64,000 nucleotides of DNA from Streptococcus suis (GCA_029593465.1 JAKTNK010000005.1:45076-109075), one strand, 5' to 3'. Positions 8,193 through 16,938 are shown, counted from the first letter of the stretch. Notes: generated from the sequence alone by a model not told the origin. Numbers and translations: made by a program.

Positions 8193-8813
8193 ATGCAATC
8201 AACCATCGAACAAGCCATCAAATCATACTCTCCCAAGCCTATCGGAGAGGAGAAGGCTTACGCTGTTTTATTACCCCTAATAACCATCGATAATGAGTGG
8301 CATGTCCTCTACGAAGTGCGCAGTGAAACCATTTCCCAACCAGGGGAGGTATCCTTCCCAGGCGGACGTATCGAAGCTGGCGAATCCCCTCAAGAAGCCG
8401 CTGTCAGAGAGACCCATGAAGAATTAAACATCCCCACAGAAGCCATCATCGTTCTAGGCGAAATTGATTACTTGGTGCAAAACCATCGGACAATCCACTG
8501 TTTTGTAGGCCAACTTCATATTGATTGTCTGAGCAAAATCACCCCAAATCAAGATGAAGTGGCTAATATTTTTACAATCCCTCTGCATTCTCTCATCGAG
8601 CAGCCACCGACTTACTACAAGCTCCAATCGCAATTCCACATCGAGGATGATTTTCCCATCGAACGGCTGTCCAACAAGGGAAAAACCTTTCGATTGAACC
8701 CCCAAGCCAATAAAATCCCCTTTTATGAGCAAGGTTCTGAACTGCTTTGGGGAATGACTGCCCTGTTTACCCATCGCTTTACCGAAATTATCAAGGATTG
8801 CGGCATCGATTAA
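8193..8813 (+). CDS. Nudix hydrolase, CoA pyrophosphatase-like
   Basis: A 206-residue Nudix enzyme. The Nudix box is complete: a Gly-Arg start (GGRIEAGES), RETHEEL catalytic helix, about residues 50-72. It is preceded by SQPGEVSFPGG, which resembles the UPF0035 motif of CoA-diphosphatases (NudL/YeaB). It therefore probably cleaves CoA or its derivatives to phosphopantetheine and 3',5'-ADP. It stands alone with its own start behind AAGGAGA, divergent from cupA, and ends in a hairpin. Exact substrate is inferred from the motif only. Confidence 0.78.
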   Translation: MQSTIEQAIKSYSPKPIGEEKAYAVLLPLITIDNEWHVLYEVRSETISQPGEVSFPGGRIEAGESPQEAAVRETHEELNIPTEAIIVLGEIDYLVQNHRTIHCFVGQLHIDCLSKITPNQDEVANIFTIPLHSLIEQPPTYYKLQSQFHIEDDFPIERLSNKGKTFRLNPQANKIPFYEQGSELLWGMTALFTHRFTEIIKDCGID

Positions 8814-8838
8814 AGGCGTGTGCTAGACACACGTCTTT
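8813..8838 (+). terminator. Terminator after the Nudix gene
   Basis: A stem-loop of GGCGTGTG and CACACGTC arms around a CTAGA loop begins at the stop codon and ends in a TTTT run. Confidence 0.7.
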
Positions 8839-8848
8839 TAAACTGCAC

Positions 8849-8877
8849 AAAAAAGTGAGCCAGAAAAACCAGCTCAC
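8849..8877 (-). terminator. Terminator after the ABC-2 permease gene
   Basis: On the minus strand GTGAGC (8877-8872) pairs with GCTCAC (8860-8855), followed by six T (8854-8849). It lies just after the permease stop. Confidence 0.8.
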
Positions 8878-8886
8878 GTGATCGTA

Positions 8887-10104
8887 TTAGCGGTGGCTAA
8901 AACCGCGTTTTAAACTATTGAACAAGCCGATATCATCGGTTTGTAAAATCAAGCCCGCATAAGAGCGACCGATATATAAGGTGGCTAAAACAGTCGTAGC
9001 AGCTAAAATCACTAGAGAGATAATCGCTTCCAGACTCCCTGCATAGCCATTGATTAGCCGAATTGGCATAAAGAATGACGATAGGAAAGGAAGGTAGGAG
9101 CCGATCGCTAGGATAAGGTTATCATGCCCTTGCTGTCCAAGTGACATCGCTCCGATAAAGCCAACAATCACAACATAAACAACAGGCTGAACAGCTTTAT
9201 TGACATCCTCTGCTCGAACAACTATGGAACCGCAAAGAGCTGCTAAAACAACGTATAATAAAATGCCAAAAAGCGCTAAAAAGACCATCGTCCAATCCAG
9301 ATTAGCAAAGACCGCCTCCAACATGGGGTTAAGAAAAGCCATCATCTCCTTGCTAACCGCACGCTCTTGGAACCATTTAAAAGCCAGTACCCCACCAATC
9401 GCATAAATACCAATATGCGTGGTAATGACAGCGAAAATCCCTAAAATACGCCCATAGAAATACCGATTGGCAGGGACACTAGAGAAGATAACTTCCATAA
9501 TCTTCGTGCCTTTTTCACTCGCAATCTCTTGGGCTGTTTGGCTCGCATAGGTTAGGATGATGACGTACATCACCATTGTTAAACCAAAGAAGGCAATGTA
9601 TTTGCCAAGTTTTTTCAAATCGCCTTTTTCAGCAATTTTTTCCTGAAATACTGGCTGTTTGGCTAGGGAGGCAATCTGCTCGGGGCTTAGATTGGCTTTA
9701 GCCATATTGAGTTTATTTTGTAATCCGCCTAAGACGCTAAGCAAGTTATCCTTGACGGATTCCTCCAAGCTAGTATCCCCATGATAAGTTGCCTTAACCT
9801 GATCACTGCTCGTCTCAACCAAGACATAGCCAGTAATAGCCTCATCCTTTTGTGCTGCTTGTGCAGCTTTCTCAGTCTTATAGCTTAAAGTGGTTCCTGA
9901 AAGCCCTTTGAATGCTTTGGTTAACTGATTATCCGAAAGAACCACTGCCACCTTGTCTGACTCAAAACTTGAGGAACCTGTCAGATAACCAATGCCCGTA
10001 AAGATACCTAAAAAGAGAAAGGGTGACAGCACCATCATCAAGAAAGCCCATGACTTCACTTGTCTGAGATAGGTTTCTTTTGTCACTAACAAGACTTGCT
10101 TCAT
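8887..10104 (-). CDS. ABC-2 type transporter permease (NatB-like)
   Basis: A 405-residue permease with an N-terminal helix (about 20-40), a large extracytoplasmic region to about 170, and a cluster of five or six helices in the C-terminal half. This is the ABC2_membrane_3/NatB layout. The start overlaps the upstream ATPase stop by 4 bases, so the pair forms an exporter. The motif of residues SEKGTKIMEVIFSS is typical of this group, which includes Na+ and drug or peptide exporters. Substrate is unknown. A PadR/DUF1700/DUF4097 operon lies divergently upstream and may be functionally linked. Confidence 0.82.
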   Translation of the reverse strand: MKQVLLVTKETYLRQVKSWAFLMMVLSPFLFLGIFTGIGYLTGSSSFESDKVAVVLSDNQLTKAFKGLSGTTLSYKTEKAAQAAQKDEAITGYVLVETSSDQVKATYHGDTSLEESVKDNLLSVLGGLQNKLNMAKANLSPEQIASLAKQPVFQEKIAEKGDLKKLGKYIAFFGLTMVMYVIILTYASQTAQEIASEKGTKIMEVIFSSVPANRYFYGRILGIFAVITTHIGIYAIGGVLAFKWFQERAVSKEMMAFLNPMLEAVFANLDWTMVFLALFGILLYVVLAALCGSIVVRAEDVNKAVQPVVYVVIVGFIGAMSLGQQGHDNLILAIGSYLPFLSSFFMPIRLINGYAGSLEAIISLVILAATTVLATLYIGRSYAGLILQTDDIGLFNSLKRGFSHR

Positions 10105-10994
10105 AAGGTTACCCCCGATTTCATTTTGAAGATTTCATCAATGGTTGGTGATTGTTGATCAAACGTGGATACATAACGACCACCACTAATGAGGTCAAAT
10201 AGTTCAACACCCGCTGACTCATCATCCAAAACCAAACGCCAGGTGTTTTGATTTGTTGCTGAGATAGCTGTTACATGAGGCAGTTCTTCCAAACGCTCTC
10301 TAGGGATATCTTTTGAAACAAAGAGACGGGTCCGACCAAATGAGTCCCGAATCTCTTGGATAGTACCATTTAAGACCAGCTCTCCCTCACTAATCATCAC
10401 CAAGCGGTCACACAGTTCTTCGACATTGGTCATGACATGATCGGAAAAGATAATCGTCGCTCCTCGCTCTTTTTCAGCCAGGATGACTTCTTTCAACAAA
10501 GCCGTATTAACAGGGTCTAAACCAGAGAAAGGCTCATCTAGGATAATCAAGTCAGGCTCATGAATCAAGGTAATAATCAGCTGAATCTTTTGTTGATTCC
10601 CTTTCGAGAGACTCTTGATTTTATCCGTCAATTTCCCCTTGACCTCAAGCTTCTCCATCCAAAGAGGTAGTTTTTCACGCACCGCTTTCGTGGACATCCC
10701 CTTTAGGCTAGCCAAATAACGGACTTGCTCGAAAACCGTCAATTTGGGCATGAGACTACGTTCTTCTGGCAGATAGCCGATACGAGCATTAATCTCCGGT
10801 GTCACGGGCTGATGGTCAAGTTCAATCTGACCATCGTACATCACAAAATTTAAAATCGAGTGAAACAAAGTCGTCTTTCCGGAACCATTTTTCCCGACAA
10901 GACCACAAATCGTTGCCGAAGGAACATCGAAGGAGATTTCTTTAAGAACCTCCTTTTTACCATAACGTTTCGATAGCTGTGAAATGCTAATCAT
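10101..10994 (-). CDS. ABC transporter ATP-binding protein
   Basis: A 297-residue ATPase that powers the permease behind it. Walker A is GKNGSGKTT, the signature is LSKGNQQK (a variant of LSGGQ often seen in NatA-like proteins), and Walker B is LIILDEPFSG. A C-terminal extension of about 80 residues follows the D-loop and H-loop, as in drug-export ATPases. I use the ATG at 10994, which has AAGGAG six bases upstream; the frame stays open further back but without a ribosome site. Confidence 0.85.
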   Translation of the reverse strand: MISISQLSKRYGKKEVLKEISFDVPSATICGLVGKNGSGKTTLFHSILNFVMYDGQIELDHQPVTPEINARIGYLPEERSLMPKLTVFEQVRYLASLKGMSTKAVREKLPLWMEKLEVKGKLTDKIKSLSKGNQQKIQLIITLIHEPDLIILDEPFSGLDPVNTALLKEVILAEKERGATIIFSDHVMTNVEELCDRLVMISEGELVLNGTIQEIRDSFGRTRLFVSKDIPRERLEELPHVTAISATNQNTWRLVLDDESAGVELFDLISGGRYVSTFDQQSPTIDEIFKMKSGVTL

Positions 10995-11125
10995 AACTAC
11001 TCCTTTCTTATCTTTAAAGGGTAACAACAAGCCGAGAGTCAATAACCCTCATCATCTCCAGTTTACCATAAAAGAAAGATTATGAAAAGGTTTTCAAAGG
11101 ATAGACTTGCAAAATGTATTATTTT

Positions 11126-11195
11126 TTATATATAAAATATTGACATATATCAAAAATCATTATATACTTAATGTGTAGAAATATTATATATAAAA
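11126..11195 (+). promoter_or_regulatory. PadR operon promoter flanked by twin 12-bp repeats
   Basis: TTGACA (11140-11145), 17 bases and TATACT (11163-11168) make a strong promoter. The 12-mer TTATATATAAAA occurs exactly at 11126-11137 and again at 11184-11195, one just upstream of -35 and one downstream of the start. They are candidate operator half-sites for the PadR-type repressor encoded downstream. Confidence 0.55.
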
Positions 11196-11220
11196 CTATC
11201 ACCTAAAAGGAGATGATAAC

Positions 11221-11547
11221 ATGTACTTTCCCGTATCATCAACCCTGATTGAATTTTTGATATTAGCGATTTTAGAACGTGAGGATTCTTACGGTTACGA
11301 TATTAGCCAGACCATTAAGCTAGCAGCCGCCATTAAAGAATCAACACTCTACCCAATCTTAAAACGCTTGGGACAAGAAGGCTATGTGACCAATTACAGT
11401 CAGGAACATCAAGGACGGCAACGCAAATACTATGCCCTAACAGACGAGGGGAAAAAACACCTCGAGCACTTGAAATCACATTGGAAGAGTTATAAGGATA
11501 CCCTGGATGGGATTATTGAAGGGAGTTTAAGACATGACAAGGACTGA
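11221..11547 (+). CDS. PadR family transcriptional regulator
   Basis: A 108-residue winged-helix protein of the small PadR-s2 type. Residues 1-80 hold the fold: LIEFLILAILEREDSYGYDI, a Tyr-rich recognition region (ESTLYPILKRL) and the wing (YYALTDEGKKHLE). A short helix follows for dimerisation. It starts with ATG behind AAAAGGAGATGATAAC. Its end overlaps DUF1700 by 14 bases. PadR proteins usually repress their own operon and a linked membrane-stress or export system; here that would be this operon and perhaps the divergent ABC exporter. Confidence 0.88.
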   Translation: MYFPVSSTLIEFLILAILEREDSYGYDISQTIKLAAAIKESTLYPILKRLGQEGYVTNYSQEHQGRQRKYYALTDEGKKHLEHLKSHWKSYKDTLDGIIEGSLRHDKD

Positions 11548-12118
11548 ATACCTAGCCAAGCTCGATAGATACTTGCACCGTTTGCCACAAGACGATTATC
11601 AAGAGGCTATGGATTACTTTACAGAATATTTTGATGAGGCTGGACCTGAAAATGAAGCGCGCGTCATTGAGGAGTTAGGAACTCCTCAAGAAGCCGCCCA
11701 AGATATTCTCAATGCCCTTTGGGACAAACGAGAACTTGATGACGAAGAAAGCCATCACTCACGCGCTCGTATCTTATGGATTGCCCTACTGGCTCTCCTA
11801 GCGGCACCACTTGCTTTGCCAGCAATTATCTTGGCTATAGTATTTTTCATCGGCTTTATTGGTATGATTTTGGTCTTCTTTGGAACTGCAGTAGTTCTCT
11901 TACTGTCAGGCATTGCCTTGCTCGCTAGCCTGGTTTGGGAGAGTTTCACTGTCATTCCCCACTCACTTGCTGCCATCTCACTAAGCCTGGGTGTCGGATT
12001 AGTCGCGCTGGGAGGATGCTTACTGCTGTTTCTTTTATTCACCTTACTCGCTAAGGCCATGACCCGTTTAATCCTTGCCCTCATTAGCTGGCTAACAAAG
12101 AAAGGAAAAAGAGCATGA
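11534..12118 (+). CDS. DUF1700 (HAAS) domain membrane protein
   Basis: A 194-residue protein. Residues 1-70 are the HAAS domain (MTRTEYLAKLDRYLHRLP, then DYFTEYFDEAGPENE), which is thought to interact with the PadR-type regulator. Then come three or four hydrophobic segments (about 78-110, 115-130, 140-175). The end overlaps the next gene by four bases (ATGA). Its role is probably to sense envelope state and modulate the PadR protein, as inferred from the conserved gene trio. Confidence 0.8.
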   Translation: MTRTEYLAKLDRYLHRLPQDDYQEAMDYFTEYFDEAGPENEARVIEELGTPQEAAQDILNALWDKRELDDEESHHSRARILWIALLALLAAPLALPAIILAIVFFIGFIGMILVFFGTAVVLLLSGIALLASLVWESFTVIPHSLAAISLSLGVGLVALGGCLLLFLLFTLLAKAMTRLILALISWLTKKGKRA

Positions 12119-13161
12119 AAAAAACCACTAAAGCCATCTTGAGTCTGTCTCTTTTCTGCATTATCCTGGGGGGAGCAGCAGCCTTATTTGGTAGCCTTAA
12201 CGGTGGGATTGAGGCTATCCAAAAAGCCACTCAACCTCAAAAAGTTGACAAAAACATCACTAGCTTTAAAGAACTCAACCTCGATTTACCCACGCGTCAC
12301 CTCACGATTGAGCCATCAAAAGACAACAACTGGCACCTTAGTTACTACACAGATGACAAGATTTTAGGAAAGGTACAGGTAAGGCAAGAAGAGGAGACAC
12401 TCAATCTCAAACAAAACCCACAAGGATCTGTCTCTTCAGGTATTATTACTACATTCGGCTATTACCTAAACCATAGGGACAACAGGAACAACGAGTACCA
12501 AACGATTGTCCTCTCTGTCCCTAAAGAAACTCAGATGAAAACTATCAAAGGCTACGTTTCAGGAAATACGCGACTCTATAATCTTAAGCTTGAAAATCTG
12601 GATCTAAGTTCAGGATCTATCCACACCGATGAGCTCACTATCAATCAGGGTACCTTATCTGCTAGTGCACTCTTTTTGGATAACACCCAAGTAGAACAAC
12701 TCAATCTGGCCAACTACAATTACCTCTCTCTAACCAACTCTAACCTCAAACATGCCAAGTTAGCATCTGATTATGCTTCTACGGATATTGATAACAGTCA
12801 ACTCCACAACACTACTCTAAACACTGACAACAACACGCTTAAACTAACGAATACGCTTCTTGATAATGTGACCCTTCTAGGAGAGTACAACGATATTAGC
12901 GCCACGCGCCTAAAACTTCAAAACTTAGTTGAAATCAGCAATGCTTACAACAGTATTGATATTAACTTAGATGATAAAACCAAGGCAACAACCAACCTTA
13001 ATCTAACGGTGACTGACGCCAAACTTGACCTTTCTAAGGCGATTATTGGCACAGCTAGCATTGCCTCTGACGATGATGGACAGCGTTTTAACAAACAAGT
13101 GAAAGACAACACTGCTACCTTGACCATTCGCAATAAAGAAGCTAACCTAGCCGTCAACTAG
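12115..13161 (+). CDS. DUF4097 family envelope protein
   Basis: A 348-residue exported or membrane-anchored protein with one N-terminal hydrophobic segment (about residues 8-30). The rest is rich in Leu/Asn/Asp/Thr with a regular spacing of short hydrophobic strands (LDLSS, LTINQ, LFLDN, LNLAN, LSLTN, LKLTN), consistent with the right-handed beta-helix expected for DUF4097 (putative adhesin) proteins. It is the last gene of the PadR-DUF1700-DUF4097 operon. Function is unknown; in relatives such trios are linked to envelope stress. Confidence 0.75.
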   Translation: MKKTTKAILSLSLFCIILGGAAALFGSLNGGIEAIQKATQPQKVDKNITSFKELNLDLPTRHLTIEPSKDNNWHLSYYTDDKILGKVQVRQEEETLNLKQNPQGSVSSGIITTFGYYLNHRDNRNNEYQTIVLSVPKETQMKTIKGYVSGNTRLYNLKLENLDLSSGSIHTDELTINQGTLSASALFLDNTQVEQLNLANYNYLSLTNSNLKHAKLASDYASTDIDNSQLHNTTLNTDNNTLKLTNTLLDNVTLLGEYNDISATRLKLQNLVEISNAYNSIDINLDDKTKATTNLNLTVTDAKLDLSKAIIGTASIASDDDGQRFNKQVKDNTATLTIRNKEANLAVN

Positions 13162-13200
13162 ATTCTTTCACTGAGTACCGTCGTTTTGTAGGCACGTTTA

Positions 13201-13230
13201 AAAGGCTTGGAACAAATGTTCCAAGCCTTT
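13201..13230. terminator. Terminator after the DUF4097 gene
   Basis: A perfect palindrome with 14-base arms (AAAGGCTTGGAACA) and a minimal AA centre lies about 40 bases after the stop. Its arms end in AAA/TTT, so it could work in both directions. Confidence 0.7.
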
Positions 13231-13289
13231 CAGGCGTATCCGTTTTTTGATAAAACCCAAAATGATGATGGCTTTAGGACTTGAGCAAG

Positions 13290-13643
13290 CTAGAAAAGCA
13301 TTGTTCCTAGGGCTAAAATCGCTAAGCCACCCTGTGTCAATAAGATTTTCTTATCCGCTGTAAGAGCACCGTAAGCCGCTGCCAAAACCACATTCAATAA
13401 AAAGACCATCACCAAGGTTTCATTAGCAATGACGAGACCAAATAAGAGAAACACGCCAATTAAGCCATTGTAAATACCTTGATTTTTAAATAGCTTACTG
13501 ACCGAATCGCGTGTCAGCTCTTCTTGACTCATGTTAAAGACACGGGCAGTCGCTGGTGATTGGGTAGCAATCGTTTCAAGATACATAATGTAAAAGTGTT
13601 CCAAAGCTACTAAGGTAGCTAAGATAATCGTTATTATCGACAT
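13290..13643 (-). CDS. DUF1304 family membrane protein
   Basis: A 117-residue integral membrane protein with four hydrophobic segments, matching the DUF1304 family in size and in the early motif ALEHFYIMYLE. I start it at the second of two adjacent ATGs (13643), five bases after AAGGAG; the first ATG would be too close. It is a single-gene unit with unknown function. Confidence 0.75.
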   Translation of the reverse strand: MSIITIILATLVALEHFYIMYLETIATQSPATARVFNMSQEELTRDSVSKLFKNQGIYNGLIGVFLLFGLVIANETLVMVFLLNVVLAAAYGALTADKKILLTQGGLAILALGTMLF

Positions 13644-13788
13644 CATTTCTCCTTTCGGGCCATTCCAAACCCTTTTAAAAATCAACTCCTATCATATCAC
13701 AAGATGGGAAGCAAAGCAAAGACTTTCTCTTTCCAAAAGCTAGCTTACTAGCATTGTGGTATAATAAAGAAAAAATGGAGAAATAAAG

Positions 13789-13989
13789 ATGACCAAAGAC
13801 GAAGTGATTAAACGCCTACGAGATGAGTTGAAAATACCCAAGTTTAATGCCTATTTCGAAGACAAAGATTATAGCGAAGACGATTATCAAAAACTCAAAA
13901 CAGACCTGCTCAACTACTATCGTGATTACGTAGAGCATATAGAGGCCGACTTTCAAGGCGGCTTAAAAACCAATGACGGTCGTCAGTAA
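13789..13989 (+). CDS. Small acidic hypothetical protein, 66 residues
   Basis: A 66-residue charged protein (many Asp, Glu, Lys) with a probable helical pattern, no membrane segment and no motif I recognise. It looks real: TATAAT-like promoter sequence (GTGGTATAATAAAG), a GGAGAAATAAAG ribosome site before the ATG, and a proper terminator right after the stop. No function is proposed. Confidence 0.6.
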   Translation: MTKDEVIKRLRDELKIPKFNAYFEDKDYSEDDYQKLKTDLLNYYRDYVEHIEADFQGGLKTNDGRQ

Positions 13990-13990
13990 C

Positions 13991-14022
13991 AACCAGCTTA
14001 GCCTAGCTAATGCTGGTTTTTT
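13991..14022 (+). terminator. Terminator of the 66-residue gene
   Basis: AACCAGC (13991-13997) pairs with GCTGGTT (14012-14018), followed by a TTTT run. It starts two bases after the stop codon. Confidence 0.8.
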
Positions 14023-14187
14023 GCTAGCAGTTATACACCTAGTACTGGCTTATCGCATTGATAACAGTTTAGCTTCTAGCCACCAAAGAAGGTGCTAAAA
14101 AAACCGTCTCTCGTTTTACGAAACAGCACTAAAAGCTCTCAGGGTCAAAAAAGTAAGCAAATTCAAAAATCTATCTTTTAAACAAAG

Positions 14188-14210
14188 CAAAAAGCCCGCA
14201 ATAACGGACT
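14188..14210 (-). terminator. Terminator of rpsD
   Basis: On the minus strand AGTCCG and CGGGCT arms (G-U pair allowed) enclose a short loop and are followed by TTTTT, about 20 bases past the rpsD stop. Confidence 0.7.
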
Positions 14211-14232
14211 TTCAAAGCATATAATCTTAAAA

Positions 14233-14844
14233 TTAAAGCATTTTGTTGTAGAATTCAACGACAAGGGCTTCGTTGATTTCTGGATGAATTTCATCGCGTT
14301 CTGGAAGACGTGTTAGGGAACCTTCAAGTTTTTCAGCATCGAATGATACGAATGCTGGACGACCAAGAGTTGCTTCAACCGCTTCAAGGATAGCTGGAAC
14401 TTTAGCAGACTTTTCACGAACAGAAATCACTTGACCAACTTCAACACGGTATGATGGAATATCAACACGTTTTCCATCAACAAGAATGTGACCGTGGTTT
14501 ACAAATTGACGAGCTTGACGGCGTGTTGTCGCAAGACCTAGACGGTAAACAACATTGTCAAGACGACGCTCAAGAAGAACCATGAAGTTGTAACCAAGGA
14601 TTCCACCTTTGATTTTAGTTGCTTGTACGAACAAGTTACGGAATTGTTTTTCACTCATACCGTAAGTGAAACGTAGTTTTTGCTTTTCAGCCAATTGCAA
14701 ACCGTACTCAGAAAGTTTTGAACGGTTGTTTGGTCCGTGTTGCCCTGGAACATAGTTACGACGAGCAAGCTCTTTTCCTGTTCCTGAAAGTGATAAACCA
14801 AGACGACGAGATTGTTTCCATGATGGTCCTGTATAACGTGACAT
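14233..14844 (-). CDS. rpsD: 30S ribosomal protein S4
   Basis: A 203-residue primary 16S rRNA-binding protein that nucleates 30S assembly and helps set decoding accuracy. The start [20 protein letters not shown] is the Cys-free form common in streptococci, without the zinc-finger cysteines of some S4 proteins. The S4 RNA-binding domain covers about residues 92-155 ([19 protein letters not shown]). It stands alone, with a promoter and long leader upstream that may carry autoregulation by S4. Confidence 0.97.
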   Translation of the reverse strand: MSRYTGPSWKQSRRLGLSLSGTGKELARRNYVPGQHGPNNRSKLSEYGLQLAEKQKLRFTYGMSEKQFRNLFVQATKIKGGILGYNFMVLLERRLDNVVYRLGLATTRRQARQFVNHGHILVDGKRVDIPSYRVEVGQVISVREKSAKVPAILEAVEATLGRPAFVSFDAEKLEGSLTRLPERDEIHPEINEALVVEFYNKML

Positions 14845-15020
14845 GTAAAATGTCCTCCTCTTTTTATTTTGAAACTAGCCAAGCTAATTTCGACTGATTG
14901 AGGAAATAAATTTGTTCAATCCTGATTCGTGCAGATGCCCTTCGCCCAAACAGCCAAGGTTACTTGTCTTTCAAGGTATCTGTTGACGAGCTTCATATTG
15001 AACTGCCATTATTTCACACA
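14845..15020 (-). promoter_or_regulatory. rpsD promoter and ~175-base untranslated leader
   Basis: The promoter TTTACT (15055-15050), 17 bases, TATAAT (15032-15027) predicts a start near 15020. The leader to the rpsD ATG is about 175 bases. It contains complementary segments (CAGATACC...GG-rich stretches; GCCCTTCGCCC near 14937-14947) and a final GAGGAGG ribosome site. In Bacillus, S4 represses its own mRNA through a leader structure; a similar role here is inference. I did not match it to a defined Rfam family. Confidence 0.45.
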
Positions 15021-15174
15021 AAGAGCATTATATCACCAAATAGTTTAAAAGTAAAGACTTATCACTTAAAATGTCACTAAGGCCATAAGCGATTACTGCC
15101 TCTTAGCATTAAGCCTATTCTGTTTATGAATTTTAGTGGATTACCTGCTTTTAGACTGTCAATCCCGTCAATAA

Positions 15175-15194
15175 AAGACCTCCTTAGAGGTCTT
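15175..15194 (-). terminator. Terminator of the veg gene
   Basis: AAGACCTC (15175-15182) pairs with GAGGTCTT (15187-15194) with a CTTA loop; the minus strand continues TTTTA. Confidence 0.8.
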
Positions 15195-15197
15195 GCT

Positions 15198-15485
15198 TTA
15201 TTCTGCTGTTTCATCATCAAAGTAACGAATCAAGGTTTTTTCGGTCAAAATATCAGAGTAAGTATAAGATTCAACGTAAGAATGGCTACTTGCTGCTGGA
15301 TCATTGGATTGGTCATTGTATTCAACGATAAATAAGGACTGGTAAACCTCAATGAGGCGTCCCACTTTCGTCTTTTCCCGCTTACGACCATTTTCCAAGG
15401 TTAACTCAACCAGTTGACCTTCATGGTTTTTGACATCATCTTTAATTTTTTTCATTTTAGCGACATCAGCAAATGCATCACTCAT
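15198..15485 (-). CDS. veg: Veg family protein
   Basis: A 95-residue protein of the Veg family found throughout Firmicutes near the origin. It shows the family start (SDAFADVAKMKKIKDDV), GQLVELTLENGRKR and the YQSLFIVEY segment. In Bacillus subtilis Veg influences biofilm gene expression; the streptococcal role is not known to me. It starts with ATG behind AAAGGAG and lies downstream of dnaB. Confidence 0.85.
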   Translation of the reverse strand: MSDAFADVAKMKKIKDDVKNHEGQLVELTLENGRKREKTKVGRLIEVYQSLFIVEYNDQSNDPAASSHSYVESYTYSDILTEKTLIRYFDDETAE

Positions 15486-15543
15486 ATGGTTTCTCCTTTT
15501 TCTGTGACAACTTGCTTTACAAGATTGTCAATGTGATTAATAT

Positions 15544-16905
15544 TTAAAACTCTTCAAACTGGGCGATGCTTGAGAATTTATTGTACTCTTTTTGGAAAAT
15601 CAATTTGACCGTTCCACGAGCACCAGCACGGTTTTTTTCTAAGATAACCTCAACTGTATTATCTTCAATAGCTTCCTCATCTTCGTCACTCTCTTTACGA
15701 TAATAATCATCGCGATAAAGAAAGGCGACAATATCAGCATCCTGCTCAATCGAACCTGACTCACGAATATCGGATAGTACAGGTCGTTTATCTTGACGTT
15801 GTTCGACCCCACGAGAAAGCTGACTAAGAGCTATGACAGGCACGCGCAATTCTTTTGCCAAAATCTTCAACTGCCGAGAAATGTCAGAAACCTCCTGCTG
15901 ACGATTTTCAGGCCGTGTGCCTGAAATCAACTGCAAGTAGTCAATGACAATCAGACCCAGTCCTCCCTCAACTTCTTGAGACAGCTTTCGAGACCGAGCC
16001 CGGATCTCTGTAATCTTAATCCCTGGCGTATCATCAATGTAAATAGGTGCTTCAGCCAGAGCTCCTTGTGCAAGCATGACATTTTTCCAGTCCTGCTCTG
16101 TCAACTGCCCTGTACGTAAAGCATGCGAATCAATCATGCCCTCAGCTGCTAACATCCGATCGACCAAACTTTCTGCCCCCATCTCCAAAGAGAATATCGC
16201 AACAGCTTTATTTTGCTTGGTGCCGACATTTTGCGCAATGTTAAGAACAAAGGCTGTTTTACCAACCGCTGGCCGAGCTGCCAAAATAATGAGTTGATCA
16301 GGGTGTAAACCTGTTGTAATCCTATCCAAGTCTCTAAAACCAGTCGGAAGACCCGTGACATCAGACGTTTGTTGAGCCCGCATTTCAAGACTCTCAAAAT
16401 TTTGATCAAGTACGCTAGCAATGGTTCTAAAGCCACTGCGATGACTGTGCTCGCTAATGTCAACGAGAGCTTTTTCAGCGCCAGCAATAATTTCATCAGA
16501 CTCCAGTGACCCTTCATAAGCCTCATTGACAGTATCTGTCAACCGCTTGATAATATTGCGTAGCATAGCTTTTTCAGCTACAATTTTGGCGTAATAATCA
16601 GCATTAGCACTCGTTGGCACACTATTGACCAACTCAACAATGTAAGAAAGCCCACCAATCGTTTGCAGTTCCCCTTGACTATCAAGGATATTTCTAACAG
16701 TTGTCGCATCTATGGCATCATGCCGATCATTGAGGGTAATCATGGCACGAAAAATAACCTTGTGAGCGTACTTATAAAAATCATCTGCTTCGATGAACTC
16801 TCGAACCGTGATGATCTTGTCTGGTGAGATAAAGATGGATCCCAAAACAGACTGCTCAGCGACCAAATCTTGAGGTTGCACCCGTAATTCTGGTGTCTCC
16901 GCCAT
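15544..16905 (-). CDS. dnaB: Replicative DNA helicase
   Basis: A 453-residue hexameric 5'-3' helicase that unwinds DNA ahead of the replisome (called DnaC in Bacillus). Residues 1-100 form the N-terminal domain (DLVAEQSVLGSIF). The RecA-like motor has Walker A AARPAVGKT (about 208-216), the EMGAESLVDRM segment, Walker B LGLIVIDYLQLI and the RESGSIEQDAD sensor region. Length is normal. It follows rplI by 33 bases and is probably cotranscribed with gdpP and rplI. Confidence 0.97.
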   Translation of the reverse strand: MAETPELRVQPQDLVAEQSVLGSIFISPDKIITVREFIEADDFYKYAHKVIFRAMITLNDRHDAIDATTVRNILDSQGELQTIGGLSYIVELVNSVPTSANADYYAKIVAEKAMLRNIIKRLTDTVNEAYEGSLESDEIIAGAEKALVDISEHSHRSGFRTIASVLDQNFESLEMRAQQTSDVTGLPTGFRDLDRITTGLHPDQLIILAARPAVGKTAFVLNIAQNVGTKQNKAVAIFSLEMGAESLVDRMLAAEGMIDSHALRTGQLTEQDWKNVMLAQGALAEAPIYIDDTPGIKITEIRARSRKLSQEVEGGLGLIVIDYLQLISGTRPENRQQEVSDISRQLKILAKELRVPVIALSQLSRGVEQRQDKRPVLSDIRESGSIEQDADIVAFLYRDDYYRKESDEDEEAIEDNTVEVILEKNRAGARGTVKLIFQKEYNKFSSIAQFEEF

Positions 16906-16938
16906 TGTCTCACCTCCTTAGCAATGTCTCACCTGGTC

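Noticed and set aside
8872-8881. CACGTG as a parS candidate at the ABC-permease terminator
   Set aside because: Only the central six bases match; the flanks do not.
14041-14190. A possible small gene in the gap between the 66-residue gene and rpsD
   Set aside because: No frame with a start and ribosome site was found; only the rpsD terminator was supported.
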